A stretch of DNA of 64,000 nt from Gemmata sp. Its GTDB lineage: Bacteria > Planctomycetota > Planctomycetia > Gemmatales > Gemmataceae. Below the pieces are notes generated by a model. That model was given only the letters and a program-made list of their open reading frames with translations. It made no database searches and was not told the DNA's origin. The DNA is taken from NCBI GenBank assembly GCA_025055115.1, contig JANWYJ010000056.1, positions 1 to 64,000 of the forward strand, given 5' to 3'. This document shows, piece by piece, positions 43,815-52,346 of this stretch; the stretch's first letter is position 1; each line of letters begins with the position of its first letter. The position numbers were made by a program, and so were the translations under genes.

Positions 43815-45113
43815 ATGAGTGTTCGACGAATGAAGACCTGGATGATGACGGCCGTCTGTATCGGCCTCGTGGGTGTGCTGGTCAGCGACGTCCACGCCTT
43901 TGGCGGTAAGAAGAAAGAGGCGTGCCCTGATCCCTGTGCCACACCTTGCCCCGATCCTTGCGCCGATCCGTGCGCCGGCAAAGGCCGCGGTGGGGCACTG
44001 CGTGATTGGCTGGCCAACTTGGGCAGCCGTGGCGGCCGCGGTGGTGTCATCTCCGATCCCTGCGCCAGCGCAGCGGCTCCCGCAGCTCCCGCGGCCCCAG
44101 CCGCACCGACCACCCAAAAGATCAAAGTGACCGAATGGGTTCCGACGGAAGTCGAAGAAACGGTGACCGTCATGAAACCCGTCACCAAGACGGAAACCTA
44201 CACCGCCCACCGCTGGGAATGCGTGCCCGAAACCGTGACCTGCCAAGTGACGGTCAACAAACTGGTCACGGAAACGGTCACCGAAAATCGGACGATCACC
44301 GAGCGGGTTCCGGTCCAGAAAACGGTCACCGTCATGGAACGTCAGCCCGTGCAAAAGACCGTGACCGTCATGGAACGTCGCCCCGTTCAGAAAACAGTCA
44401 CCGTCATGGAAACGCAGTGGAAGAAGGTCATGGTCACCGAAATGGAAACCCGCACCGTGACTCATAAAGTCCAAGTGCCCTACTGCAAGGAACTGGGGCC
44501 GTCGCTCACCGATCGGCTGAAGAAGATTTGTGATCCCTGCTACACGCCCTGCCCGCGGGTGGTGACCGGCTGCAAGACTGAAAAGCACTGCGAAACCGTG
44601 TGCGTCCCGGTCACCAAATGCAAGAAAGTGGCCGAATGCGTGCCGGTGACCAAGACGATCTGCACCTACGAATGCGTGCCGGTGACCAAGACGATCTGCA
44701 CCTACGAATGCGTGCCGGTGCAAAAGACCATCACCACCTATGAATGCGTCAGCAAGACGGTGGCTGTGCCGGTGACACGGACGCGCTGCGTGCCGACCGT
44801 CGAAACGGTTACCAAAACCGTTCAAGTGCGCAAATGCGTGCCCTATCAAGCGACACGTCAAGTGACGGTGTGCGAACCGGTTCAAGAGAAGGTGAAAGTG
44901 ACCAAGATGGTTGCGCGAGAAGTGGAGAAAGAAGTGGTCGTGGCTCCGACCGCAAACGTTTACGATCTCTACCCCAGCGCGGGTCGGGCCGGTTTGCTGG
45001 ATCGCCTCCGTGGGGCCTTGGGCGGTCTCAAAGATCGCTTCGGCAAACGGGGTGGTGATTGCGGCTGCAGCGCCGCGGCCGCATGCGGTGCGGCAGCCGG
45101 CTGCTGCCACTAA
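43815..45113 (+). CDS. Cys-rich, Val/Thr-repeat secreted protein (YTV-like cell-wall type)
   Basis: A 432-residue secreted protein (signal peptide up to VHAFGG). The N-terminal region has a Cys-Pro-Asp-rich cluster (CPDPCATPCPDPCADPCAG). The middle consists of repeats: PVQKTVTVMERQ/RRP three times around residue 170, then ECVPVTKTICTY twice, and many TVT, VTK and Cys-x-Pro-Val steps. This composition resembles the YTV repeat and cysteine-rich wall proteins described for planctomycetes. High cysteine content suggests disulfide cross-linking on the cell surface; this is inference. The C-terminus is CGCSAAAACGAAAGCCH. ATG 43815 with GAGGG upstream gives the signal peptide. A strong terminator follows, so it is a single-gene transcript. 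Confidence 0.85.
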   Translation: MSVRRMKTWMMTAVCIGLVGVLVSDVHAFGGKKKEACPDPCATPCPDPCADPCAGKGRGGALRDWLANLGSRGGRGGVISDPCASAAAPAAPAAPAAPTTQKIKVTEWVPTEVEETVTVMKPVTKTETYTAHRWECVPETVTCQVTVNKLVTETVTENRTITERVPVQKTVTVMERQPVQKTVTVMERRPVQKTVTVMETQWKKVMVTEMETRTVTHKVQVPYCKELGPSLTDRLKKICDPCYTPCPRVVTGCKTEKHCETVCVPVTKCKKVAECVPVTKTICTYECVPVTKTICTYECVPVQKTITTYECVSKTVAVPVTRTRCVPTVETVTKTVQVRKCVPYQATRQVTVCEPVQEKVKVTKMVAREVEKEVVVAPTANVYDLYPSAGRAGLLDRLRGALGGLKDRFGKRGGDCGCSAAAACGAAAGCCH

Positions 45114-45160
45114 CAGTTGACCACGACGGACCGGGCTTCCCCGTTCGTCCGGTTGCGTCG

Positions 45161-45197
45161 CCCCGCTCCGGTCCCCTCACCGGAGCGGGGTTGCTTT
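45161..45197 (+). terminator. Strong intrinsic terminator after the Cys-rich gene
   Basis: A perfect 12-bp stem, CCCCGCTCCGGT at 45161-45172 and ACCGGAGCGGGG at 45179-45190, closes a 6-base loop and is followed by TTGCTTT. It starts 48 bases beyond the stop at 45113. Confidence 0.9.
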
Positions 45198-45286
45198 ATC
45201 AACACCCTCCCCCGAAACGCTACTCTTATCGTGCCGCTCAAGTGCTCCTTCCCACCACCGCGGCGGTTTGCGCCGCTTTCCATGCG

Positions 45287-46426
45287 TTACGGTTTCTGCT
45301 TGGGCCGTGTTTTGATGTCCACCAAGCGTTCGGGATCGACCCGACCATACAACTTGTAACCGCTGACGTCGGCGGCATAGATGCCATCGGCAAAGTGCGC
45401 ATCAATGAACTTCTGGCCAATCAGGATTCGGCCCTGGGATTGATAGCGGTTCACGTGGACATCGAGGTCTTTGATCACCAAATCCTTAAGGGTCTTGAAG
45501 CCAGGGCCCGTGAAAACCGCAATCCGCATTTCTTTCACCTTGCCGGTAATGAACTCGGTTTTGGCCTCCACTCCCAAACCCTCATTGACCTCTTTTTCAT
45601 CCATCTCCACCTTGCATTCGCGGGCCAGCCCAATGGGGATGATAATCCCCGTGGGCGTGTTGGTGATCGAGGCCACAGTCACTTTCACCGGGTTGAGGCT
45701 CTTATCCGCAGCGCGGTAGACGCTGACGCCGTTGATGGCCGCGTACTCGAACATGTAAAAGTTCGCATCTTTTTTGTGCGGTACGAAGACGGGGGTCAGA
45801 CGCGGATCGCTGGTGGTGGTCACCTCGGGGATGACGAAATCACTGGTGCCCAGTTTCTTGAGGGTCGTTTGCGGTACAGTCAGTTCAAAATACTTATCAC
45901 TGAACGACACATGGGGCTGGAAGCTGCGATCGTTGCCGCCAAAGAGGGTTTGTGCGGACAACGACAAATCACATTGGAAAACGGAGCCGTCCGGTGACGG
46001 GGTGTTGTTCAGAATGGTCAATTTCAGATTCGCCAAACGCACGACAACATCGTGCCCAGGCATGGGTTTGGGTGCGATCTGCCCAGCGGTGATATATAAC
46101 TCGGGCAGAATTACTTCGGGCGTATTCGGCTTGTTGTAGCCCCAACTTTCCCATTTTTTGGCCGAAACGTACGACTTGCCATGGAGGGTGTCCAAGGCGA
46201 CGACGACATCGACCATCTCTTGTTTGTTGGTACCGTGGGGGAGTTGGGCCGTGAACGACATGGTGGTCGGCTCACCGGGAGTGACGGGCAGGCGAACGCG
46301 CGCATGGCTACCCGTGACGTTCACCGGTTTCAGAAGTGGAGCCGGTTCCTCGGCGGCCAACCCGGTGACCGCCCAGACCACCGTCAGAATCGATCCGAAG
46401 AGAACCCAACGAGCCAGAAGCCGCAT
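45287..46426 (-). CDS. Secreted beta-rich protein of unknown function
   Basis: A 379-residue protein with a signal peptide (MRLLARWVLFGSILTVVWAVTGLA, then AEEPAPLL). The mature part is beta-strand rich with recurring segments such as HDVVVRLANLKLTILNN, VKVTVASITNTPTGIIIP and FKTLKDLVIKDLDVHV. No enzyme motif or lipobox was found. The family is not recognised. ATG 46426 was chosen for the signal peptide. Convergent with the Cys-rich gene, whose terminator lies 90 bases away. Confidence 0.75.
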   Translation of the reverse strand: MRLLARWVLFGSILTVVWAVTGLAAEEPAPLLKPVNVTGSHARVRLPVTPGEPTTMSFTAQLPHGTNKQEMVDVVVALDTLHGKSYVSAKKWESWGYNKPNTPEVILPELYITAGQIAPKPMPGHDVVVRLANLKLTILNNTPSPDGSVFQCDLSLSAQTLFGGNDRSFQPHVSFSDKYFELTVPQTTLKKLGTSDFVIPEVTTTSDPRLTPVFVPHKKDANFYMFEYAAINGVSVYRAADKSLNPVKVTVASITNTPTGIIIPIGLARECKVEMDEKEVNEGLGVEAKTEFITGKVKEMRIAVFTGPGFKTLKDLVIKDLDVHVNRYQSQGRILIGQKFIDAHFADGIYAADVSGYKLYGRVDPERLVDIKTRPKQKP

Positions 46427-46608
46427 GGTAGACCTCGGGTTGCGAGTTAAGGCGAGTGCGGAGCTTACAATATCATGACCCACCCAGTCGAGGAACAGGG
46501 GACTTGGGAATTTCTCCCCGCCTGGGGCGCGAAGCGGCTCGCCAACAGCCTGCGTGAGGGGCCTTGTCCGCGGAGAACGATAGCGCGATGGGAATTCTGA
46601 AACGGCGG

Positions 46609-48213
46609 TCAGTCTTTGGCGCCGATACGCTGCGGTGAACGCAGTTGTTCTAATTGCGGTTCGAGCTTGGTTTTGCCCAGATTGACCGCGTTGCGGTTGA
46701 GAGCATCGGTGACGGCGTTGCTGAGGTCAGGGAAACGCAGCAACACCCAACTGGCGGTCACGATAGACCGTTCGAATTTCGGCCCGCCAAACTTCGGCCA
46801 AGGTTCAGTAACCACATCGAGAAATACCTTGTTGGACGCTTCCGCTTTGTCCTTCTCATGAGCTAACACCACCGCCAAGCCGAGCCGACCGGCCAAACTG
46901 GCGGTACGGGCCGCGACCGGGTCGCGCCATTCGCGTTCACGCGCCCGCAGCCGCTCGAAACGGTCTGCCGCTTCCGCCAAGCGGTGTTCTTTCAGATAGA
47001 GCAGTCCTAATTCTAACGAGGCTTTGATGGCGTCGTCGGGTTTGGTGTCTTCACTGTTCAAAACGGTCAGCAATTCCCGTTCGCGGAGGGTGATGATCCG
47101 TTCGGGCGGGCGAATGTCGATCAGTCCTGAAACCGGCGGGGAGGCATTGGCCCCCGCGGCCGGCTCGGCGGGGGACCAGAGAGCCTGCAGCATGGCCCCG
47201 AGCAGCAATGCGATCAGGCAACCGCCGATCAACAGGCCCCCGCGCCACTTCGATGGCCGCGGCCCGGGCGCGTTTTCCGCTGGTGCCGGCGGGGCTGCCG
47301 CTGGCGTGAGGGCAACGGTGGCCAGGGTGGCGGTTCCGGTGGTCAGCCCGTCGCGGATTTTGATCAGGTCGCGGATAATTTCCCGAGCCGATGGATAGCG
47401 ATCGGCCGGGTTTTTCGCCATCATCTTGTGAACCATACCGCACAAATCCGCGGGCAGATCCGGCCGTAGTTCGATCAGTGGGCGCGGCCATTCGTGGACA
47501 TGTTTGAAGGCCACGTCGAAGGGACTGGAGCCGCGAAATGGCGGTTCCCCGGCCAACAGGTGGTAACAGGTGACGCCGAACGAGTAGATGTCGCTGCGGT
47601 GATCGAGCGGCTGACCTTGGACTTGTTCAGGCGACATGTACAGAGGGGTTCCCAAAGTCAGGCCGCTTTGCGTCAGATGGCTGGGCGGCGCTTCGGGGGT
47701 GAAGAAGCGACTGAGGCCGAAATCCGTCACTTTCACTTCGACTTTCCGCGTCACCAGGATGTTTTCGGGTTTGATGTCGCGGTGAATGATTCCTTGTTCG
47801 TGGGCTTTTTGGAGAGCGGCGGCCACTTGCCGCATAATACTCAAGGAAATGGGTAAATCCGGGGGGCCTTTGCGGGCCAGATAGTCCCGCAGGTTCCGCC
47901 CCTCGACAAATTCCAACACCATGTAGCGAAGGCCATCGCTTTCGCCAATTTGGTGGATGTGAACAATGTTGGGATGGTTAAGCTTGGCCACGGCTTGGGC
48001 TTCCGCCTGAAAGCGGGCCAAGGCCGTCGGATCACTGTTGAGATCATTGCGCAACAGCTTGAGGGCGACCTCGCGTTTCAGGGATATCTGCCGGGCCAAA
48101 TACACCTGCCCCATGCCGCCGGTACCGATGCGGCGCAGAATCTGGAAATCGCCGAGCGTTCGGCCGGTGATGTCCGGGGGAGGGGTTGCAGGTTTCTGCT
48201 GCATCTCGGGCAT
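46609..48213 (-). CDS. Membrane-bound Ser/Thr protein kinase with extracytoplasmic domain
   Basis: A 534-residue Hanks-type kinase with intact motifs: Gly loop GTGGMGQVYLA (residues 30-40), Lys52, catalytic IIHRDIKPEN (142-151), DFG at 164-166 and MSPEQ at 193-197. After the kinase come a Pro/Ala linker and one transmembrane helix at ~325-345 (GLLIGGCLIALLLGAMLQAL). The ~185-residue C-terminal part would be outside the cytoplasm; it is helical with a TPR-like segment (LELGLLYLKEHRLAEAADRFERL). It is likely a sensor kinase, the ligand unknown. GGAG 7 bases before ATG 48213 supports the start; a longer frame upstream lacks support. Confidence 0.92.
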   Translation of the reverse strand: MPEMQQKPATPPPDITGRTLGDFQILRRIGTGGMGQVYLARQISLKREVALKLLRNDLNSDPTALARFQAEAQAVAKLNHPNIVHIHQIGESDGLRYMVLEFVEGRNLRDYLARKGPPDLPISLSIMRQVAAALQKAHEQGIIHRDIKPENILVTRKVEVKVTDFGLSRFFTPEAPPSHLTQSGLTLGTPLYMSPEQVQGQPLDHRSDIYSFGVTCYHLLAGEPPFRGSSPFDVAFKHVHEWPRPLIELRPDLPADLCGMVHKMMAKNPADRYPSAREIIRDLIKIRDGLTTGTATLATVALTPAAAPPAPAENAPGPRPSKWRGGLLIGGCLIALLLGAMLQALWSPAEPAAGANASPPVSGLIDIRPPERIITLRERELLTVLNSEDTKPDDAIKASLELGLLYLKEHRLAEAADRFERLRAREREWRDPVAARTASLAGRLGLAVVLAHEKDKAEASNKVFLDVVTEPWPKFGGPKFERSIVTASWVLLRFPDLSNAVTDALNRNAVNLGKTKLEPQLEQLRSPQRIGAKD

Positions 48214-48497
48214 TCTCCGGCTCCGCGGGTCACGACCTGCGAGAACAGCGGTGGGTGGATAGGGGGGGCATTCGTAGGCCACATACCCTGGGGTCGTGGT
48301 GGCCCTTGGCGGTCGCCGGGGGGCGTGTGGCCACAACGGGGCCTCCTCCCCCACGGCCAGGGAGAAAAAGTCACCGCGCTTCCCTTCTTTTCATCTTACT
48401 GAAGGTCCCCCTCCAGAAAAATGAGAAGGTCCGATACGCCCCGTTGGCGTGTTATATTATTAATCCCGCTGCCCTGATCCTGCCGACGGAGAAAATC

Positions 48498-49187
48498 GTG
48501 CGTTTCCCCGCTGCCTTCTTGCTGGGTTTGTGCCTTGTTGTGGCTGGGCTTGGTCAATCTGCCGCAGATGAACCGACGCCCGACGAGAAAAAATGGATCG
48601 AACTGGTGACCAAAGCCGGGGGCCAAGCCGCGCTTGCTCCCCAACTGCCGTCGCCCGGTCGCGTGGCTGTCAAGTTCGATACCGCGACCGATCTGATGCT
48701 TTTCAACCTGAAAAAATCCCCGATGCTTGGTTCCCTCGAAATTCTGGACGCTACCCGTTGCACCGACAAAGGCTTTGCCCTACTCAAAGAATTCCCCAAC
48801 CTCCGCCGGCTGACGGTGGCCAAGTCCAACCTGACAGCCGCCCGAGTCGCCGCTATTGGCCAATGCAAGGAGTTGCGCGTTCTTTATCTGACCAACGCCA
48901 ACTTGACCGATGCCGAATTGGCCGGGTTGAAGAACTTGACCCTTCTGGAATCGCTGGACTTGTCCAATAATCCCAAAATCACCAACAAAGGATTAACCGT
49001 CATTAAATCCTTGGAGCGCCTGCAAGCGCTTTATTTGCGCAACACAGGGATTACCGATGCCGGCTTAGCCGAACTTAAAAACCTCGATGGTCTGCGGACT
49101 TTGCACGTGGGCAATACCGCGGTGACCCCGGAAGCCGCGGAGCGATTCGCCGATGAAATGCCCAATTTGCGGGCGGTACGGCGCTGA
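48498..49187 (+). CDS. Secreted leucine-rich-repeat protein
   Basis: A 229-residue secreted protein. The signal peptide is FPAAFLLGLCLVVAGLGQSAA. Residues ~75-225 contain about six leucine-rich repeats of ~24 residues of the ribonuclease-inhibitor/GALA-like kind (LRRLTVAKSNLTAARVAAI, LRVLYLTNANLTDAELAGL, LESLDLSNNPKITNKGLTVI, LQALYLRNTGITDAGLAEL). Such proteins bind other proteins; the partner is not known. GTG 48498 with GGAG six bases upstream is the start; an earlier in-frame ATG extends into low-complexity DNA. Its last codons begin a set of GAAATGCCCAAT repeats. Confidence 0.88.
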   Translation: MRFPAAFLLGLCLVVAGLGQSAADEPTPDEKKWIELVTKAGGQAALAPQLPSPGRVAVKFDTATDLMLFNLKKSPMLGSLEILDATRCTDKGFALLKEFPNLRRLTVAKSNLTAARVAAIGQCKELRVLYLTNANLTDAELAGLKNLTLLESLDLSNNPKITNKGLTVIKSLERLQALYLRNTGITDAGLAELKNLDGLRTLHVGNTAVTPEAAERFADEMPNLRAVRR

Positions 49188-49248
49188 AATGCCCAATCGG
49201 TGAGCATTGGTGTACGGAAATGCCCAATGGTGTACGGAAATGCCCAAT
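49155..49248. repeat. Four dispersed GAAATGCCCAAT copies at a gene end
   Basis: GAAATGCCCAAT occurs at 49155 (in the LRR gene), 49186 (spanning its TGA stop), 49217 and 49237. The last two belong to identical 20-base tandem units at 49209-49228 and 49229-49248. The repeats spread from the gene end into the intergenic DNA. Confidence 0.9.
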
Positions 49249-49252
49249 CCGA

Positions 49253-49282
49253 GGGCAACCCACCGCCCAGAGGGGGTTGCCC
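49253..49282 (-). terminator. Hairpin downstream of yebC
   Basis: GGGCAACCC (49253-49261) pairs with GGGTTGCCC (49274-49282) around a 12-base loop. It lies 5 bases past the yebC stop (49288, minus strand) and 65 bases past the LRR gene on the other strand, so it could serve both. No clear T-run follows on either side. Confidence 0.5.
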
Positions 49283-49287
49283 TGGCA

Positions 49288-50043
49288 TCATTTCACCTCA
49301 TCGGCGGCGGTCATTTCTTCCGTGAGGATGGCATCGGTGTACACCTCCTGAACATCGTCGTGGTCTTCTAGGGCTTCGATGAATTTGACGACTTTTTTGC
49401 CGGTTTCCACATCAATTTCCTTCTGCATTTTGGGCAGATATTTGACCTCGGCCTCGACGGTTTCGATCCCGGCTTTTTTGAGGGCTTCCATCACTGCGGA
49501 GAAACGCGAGGGGTCCGCGGTGATCTCAAAGAGGTCGTCTTGGCGCTTAAGATCGTCGGCCCCGGCATCCAGAACGATGGCCATGAGGGCGTCTTCGTCG
49601 GGGTATTTTTGGGCATCGACCGCGAAGAAGCCTTTGCGTTCGAACATGTAGGCGACACTGCCTGGCACACCGACGGTGGCGTTGGCTCGTTCGAAGATTT
49701 TCTTAATCTCGCCGTTGGTGCGGTTGCGGTTGTCGGTGAGCACTTCTACGAGTACCGCGACACCGCCGGGGCCATAGCCTTCGTACATAATTTCATCATA
49801 GCTGGCCCCTTCGAGTTCGCCGGTGCCCCGTTTGATTGCCCGTTCGATGTTCTCCTTGGGCATGCTCACTGCCCGGGCTTTATCGATGGCGTAACGCAGC
49901 GGCAGGTTCATCGCGGGGTCGCCGCCCCCGTTTTTTGCGGCAATGATGATATAACGACTTAACTTACTGAACAATTTGCCCCGCTTGGCATCCACCACGG
50001 CTTTGTGCCGCATCACATTTTTCGCATGACTGTGACCCGCCAT
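49288..50043 (-). CDS. YebC/PmpR family protein
   Basis: A 251-residue YebC/PmpR-family protein (TACO1 relatives). The family N-terminus MAGHSHAKNVMRHKAVVDAK is present, with KLFSKLSRYIIIAAKNGGGD after it, YEGYGPGGVAVLVEVLTDN in the middle, and an acidic C-terminal ALEDHDDVQEVYTDA. Family members are ribosome-associated factors helping proline-rich translation and were earlier described as transcription regulators; which applies here is unknown. ATG 50043 is the conserved start; one 5 codons upstream is less likely. Divergent from trmJ (110 bases). Confidence 0.93.
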   Translation of the reverse strand: MAGHSHAKNVMRHKAVVDAKRGKLFSKLSRYIIIAAKNGGGDPAMNLPLRYAIDKARAVSMPKENIERAIKRGTGELEGASYDEIMYEGYGPGGVAVLVEVLTDNRNRTNGEIKKIFERANATVGVPGSVAYMFERKGFFAVDAQKYPDEDALMAIVLDAGADDLKRQDDLFEITADPSRFSAVMEALKKAGIETVEAEVKYLPKMQKEIDVETGKKVVKFIEALEDHDDVQEVYTDAILTEEMTAADEVK

Positions 50044-50153
50044 AGTGCAGTCCCTCACTCATTGGCTCATCTCGAGTCCGATGAAGCCAGTATAGCGGAT
50101 ACCGCAGCGGCTGTCGGCGGCTGTTGGCGGTTGGCAACTGCTACACTAATGAC

Positions 50154-50948
50154 ATGATCCTCCAACGGTGCCGGATTGTTTTGGTGCGGACCCACTTCGC
50201 AGGCAATTTGGGGGCCACCGCGCGGGTGATGCGCAATTTCGGCCTCAGCGATCTGGTCTTGGTGGCCCCGTATGCCCACACCACCAATCCCGAAGCGCAG
50301 CGGATGGCCCGTGGCGGACTGAACATCCTCCATTCGGCTCGCGTGGTTTCGGACTTGGGCGAAGCCTTGGCCGACTGTGTTTACACTCTGGCCACCTCCG
50401 CCCTCACCGCCGGGTTGTGGCGTTCCGGAACCATTGGCCCCGCCGCTGAAAAGCTGCCTGAGCTGTTGGCGGCCACGGCTGCTGGCCCCGTGGCCCTCGT
50501 TTTTGGCCCAGAACCGCACGGCCTGACCAACGATGAGATTTCCCGCTGTCACGGCTTGGTTCATATTCCGGTCGATGCTGAATATGGCTCGCTGAATTTA
50601 GCGCAAGCGGTCGCGATTTGTTGTTACGAATTGCGCAAAGCGTGGTCGCAGGCGGAAAATGCCGCCCGCGGTCAACCAGCGTTCCCGGTTCGCACGCTCG
50701 CTCCGTTTGCTGATCAGGAACGGATGTTCGAGCATCTTCGCGAAGCCCTGACCGCCATCGGCTACTTGTATGGGGATAAAGCCGATACCCTGATGCACGG
50801 GATTCGTCATCTGCTGGGCCGAGCGCAGCTCAGTCCGCAAGAGGTGAAACTCCTGCATGGGCTGGCCCGGCAGATGCTGTGGGCCGCTCGGCACATTCCC
50901 CCGCGCCCTGACAACCGCGACAGTACGCCCGTTGCCGAGGGACGGTAA
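50154..50948 (+). CDS. trmJ: tRNA (cytidine/uridine-2'-O-)-methyltransferase TrmJ-like
   Basis: A 264-residue SPOUT-fold RNA methyltransferase. The N-terminal ILQRCRIVLVRTHFAGNLG and ATARVMRNFGLSDLVLVAP, followed by the SAM-binding knot around ALVFGPEPHGLTNDEIS and VDAEYGSLNLAQAVAICCYE, match TrmJ, which methylates the 2'-OH of residue 32 in some tRNAs. A C-terminal ~100-residue helical extension (EHLREALTAIGYLYGDKAD) is typical of TrmJ as opposed to the shorter TrmL. ATG 50154 is the start; ATG 50124 adds ten atypical residues. It is divergent from yebC. Confidence 0.9.
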   Translation: MILQRCRIVLVRTHFAGNLGATARVMRNFGLSDLVLVAPYAHTTNPEAQRMARGGLNILHSARVVSDLGEALADCVYTLATSALTAGLWRSGTIGPAAEKLPELLAATAAGPVALVFGPEPHGLTNDEISRCHGLVHIPVDAEYGSLNLAQAVAICCYELRKAWSQAENAARGQPAFPVRTLAPFADQERMFEHLREALTAIGYLYGDKADTLMHGIRHLLGRAQLSPQEVKLLHGLARQMLWAARHIPPRPDNRDSTPVAEGR

Positions 50949-51405
50949 AGACCGAGGCATGGCTTTTAGTGAATGAATTTACACATTGAGGGCACGCAAT
51001 TCCCTTCCTTCCATGCCAGTGCGTTTCGCGGCCGGCCTCCAGCGCAAGAACGTGAGCGATAAGCCGACGGCGTGTTGTCTCACACCAAGATACGAGGGGT
51101 CAGTGCAAGGAAATCCTCAACGCCCCGCAACGTCGGTGCTGGGTAAACCCCCTGCCTTCTCACGAATCTGCGGCTTTTTCCCCTTCGCATTGACGCGAGC
51201 GATTCCTTGGGGTATGAACGCTCCGCACAGCACCGAGGGGAACGTGGATGAGCCGGATTCGTTGCGGCCTGCAGCCGCCTGCGGCTTGTTTGCGTAGCCC
51301 GCAGTGCGGGCTGGTGTATGTGAACGCCTGCTCGATAGCGGGGTGGTACGGCGGCGAGGACCGGAACCCTCGCTCCGACCGAAACGGACCAGAGGAGGGC
51401 ATGGA
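50949..51405. other. Intergenic leader with two tandem hairpins
   Basis: About 450 bases between trmJ and ompH. No coding frame is supported. Near its end are two compact stems: AGCCGC/GCGGCT at 51273-51286 and AGCCCGC/GCGGGCT at 51296-51312. They are ~95 bases upstream of the ompH GTG and may lie in its untranslated leader. No ribosome-binding element beyond AGGAGG near 51391 is seen. Confidence 0.45.
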
Positions 51406-52182
51406 GTGAATCGCCAATTCGCACTATTCACCGTGGCACTGACCGCCGCAGGGCTGCTCAGTCTTGCCTATACCAGCTTCGCCCAAAACCCGGCACCGGG
51501 GGGTGCCCCGGCTCCGACCGCCAACACCCCGGCCCCCACACGGCCCACGGTGGCCGTCTTCAACATGGCGGCCGTGATGCGCGATTTCGGGCAAGCCAAG
51601 TACCAGGTTTGGCTGCTCAACAAACGCAAAACCGAAGAATCGAAAAAACTGGTCGAAATGCGCGGCGAATACATCCAACTGAACCAGGACTTGCAGCGCA
51701 ATCCCCAACACCCTGAAAAGGATGCCAAACAGCGCCGCATGATCGAACTGCAACGGCTCATCGAAGATGAAGACCGCCGCATCAACAAACTGCTCAATGA
51801 TGCCGCCAGTGCCATTATCAGCGATCTGTACGACAAGATCAAAACCGTCATTGACCGCACCGCGGAAATGAACGGCTACCACATCGTGTTTGCTTATCCG
51901 GATGCGGTCACGAAGGAAGAGATGAATAATGCCTACATCAAAGAGTTGAAGCTCAAGCCGCCGGCGGCCCAACCGTTTTATGTCGCGCCGCATGCCGACA
52001 TCACTGGCGTGGTGGTCAAGGCGTTGAATGCGTGGTATCCGCCCGTCGATTCTCAGGGGAAAGTCGTCGATGTGAACAAACTCGATGAACCGCCCGCCCT
52101 GGGGCCCAACACCCCATCGAACCCCGGTATGCCCAACGGCGGAACGCAACCACCTGTGACGCCGGTTGTACCGGGACGATAA
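51406..52182 (+). CDS. OmpH/Skp family periplasmic chaperone
   Basis: A 258-residue secreted protein. The signal peptide FALFTVALTAAGLLSLAYTSFA is followed by a Pro/Ala linker, then VAVFNMAAVMRDFGQAKYQ, the Skp-type opening strand, and a long charged coiled coil (KRKTEESKKLVEMRGEYIQ through RLIEDEDRRINKLLND). A final FAYPDAVTKEEM strand comes before a Pro/Gly-rich tail. OmpH/Skp proteins are trimeric chaperones escorting outer-membrane proteins. The next genes are lpxC and a Gfo/Idh oxidoreductase, which is an outer-membrane biogenesis context. GTG 51406 with AGGAGG at 51391-51396 is the start. Confidence 0.88.
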   Translation: MNRQFALFTVALTAAGLLSLAYTSFAQNPAPGGAPAPTANTPAPTRPTVAVFNMAAVMRDFGQAKYQVWLLNKRKTEESKKLVEMRGEYIQLNQDLQRNPQHPEKDAKQRRMIELQRLIEDEDRRINKLLNDAASAIISDLYDKIKTVIDRTAEMNGYHIVFAYPDAVTKEEMNNAYIKELKLKPPAAQPFYVAPHADITGVVVKALNAWYPPVDSQGKVVDVNKLDEPPALGPNTPSNPGMPNGGTQPPVTPVVPGR

Positions 52183-52274
52183 CGGTATCGTTGGTGACAC
52201 GATGATGGAAAAAAGATGTTCAAGTGAATCCGGTCGCTGATCCGATACTAGCGGAGCGACTGGATTACGGCTTG

Positions 52275-52306
52275 TGATCAGAGAATGATGGAACACTCTC
52301 TGATCA
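52275..52306. promoter_or_regulatory. 10-bp hairpin or palindromic operator before lpxC
   Basis: TGATCAGAGA at 52275-52284 and its exact reverse complement TCTCTGATCA at 52297-52306 are separated by 12 bases, 40 bases upstream of the lpxC start. As an RNA it is a hairpin in the lpxC leader; as DNA it could be a dimeric repressor site. No T-run follows. Function unknown. Confidence 0.55.
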
Positions 52307-52346
52307 GAGGTTGTAGCTATCCAACGGCTCGCCAAGGAAGGCCCCC

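Noticed and set aside
43353-45110. Long open frame of 585 codons on the minus strand opposite the Cys-rich gene
   Set aside because: It is antisense to a repeat-rich, high-GC gene with a signal peptide, ribosome binding site and terminator; its His/Gly-rich product looks like the shadow of the Val/Thr repeats.
48186-48497. Longer start of the LRR protein from ATG 48186
   Set aside because: The extension reads low-complexity Arg/Pro-rich DNA opposite the kinase start; the GTG at 48498 has a Shine-Dalgarno and gives a clean signal peptide.
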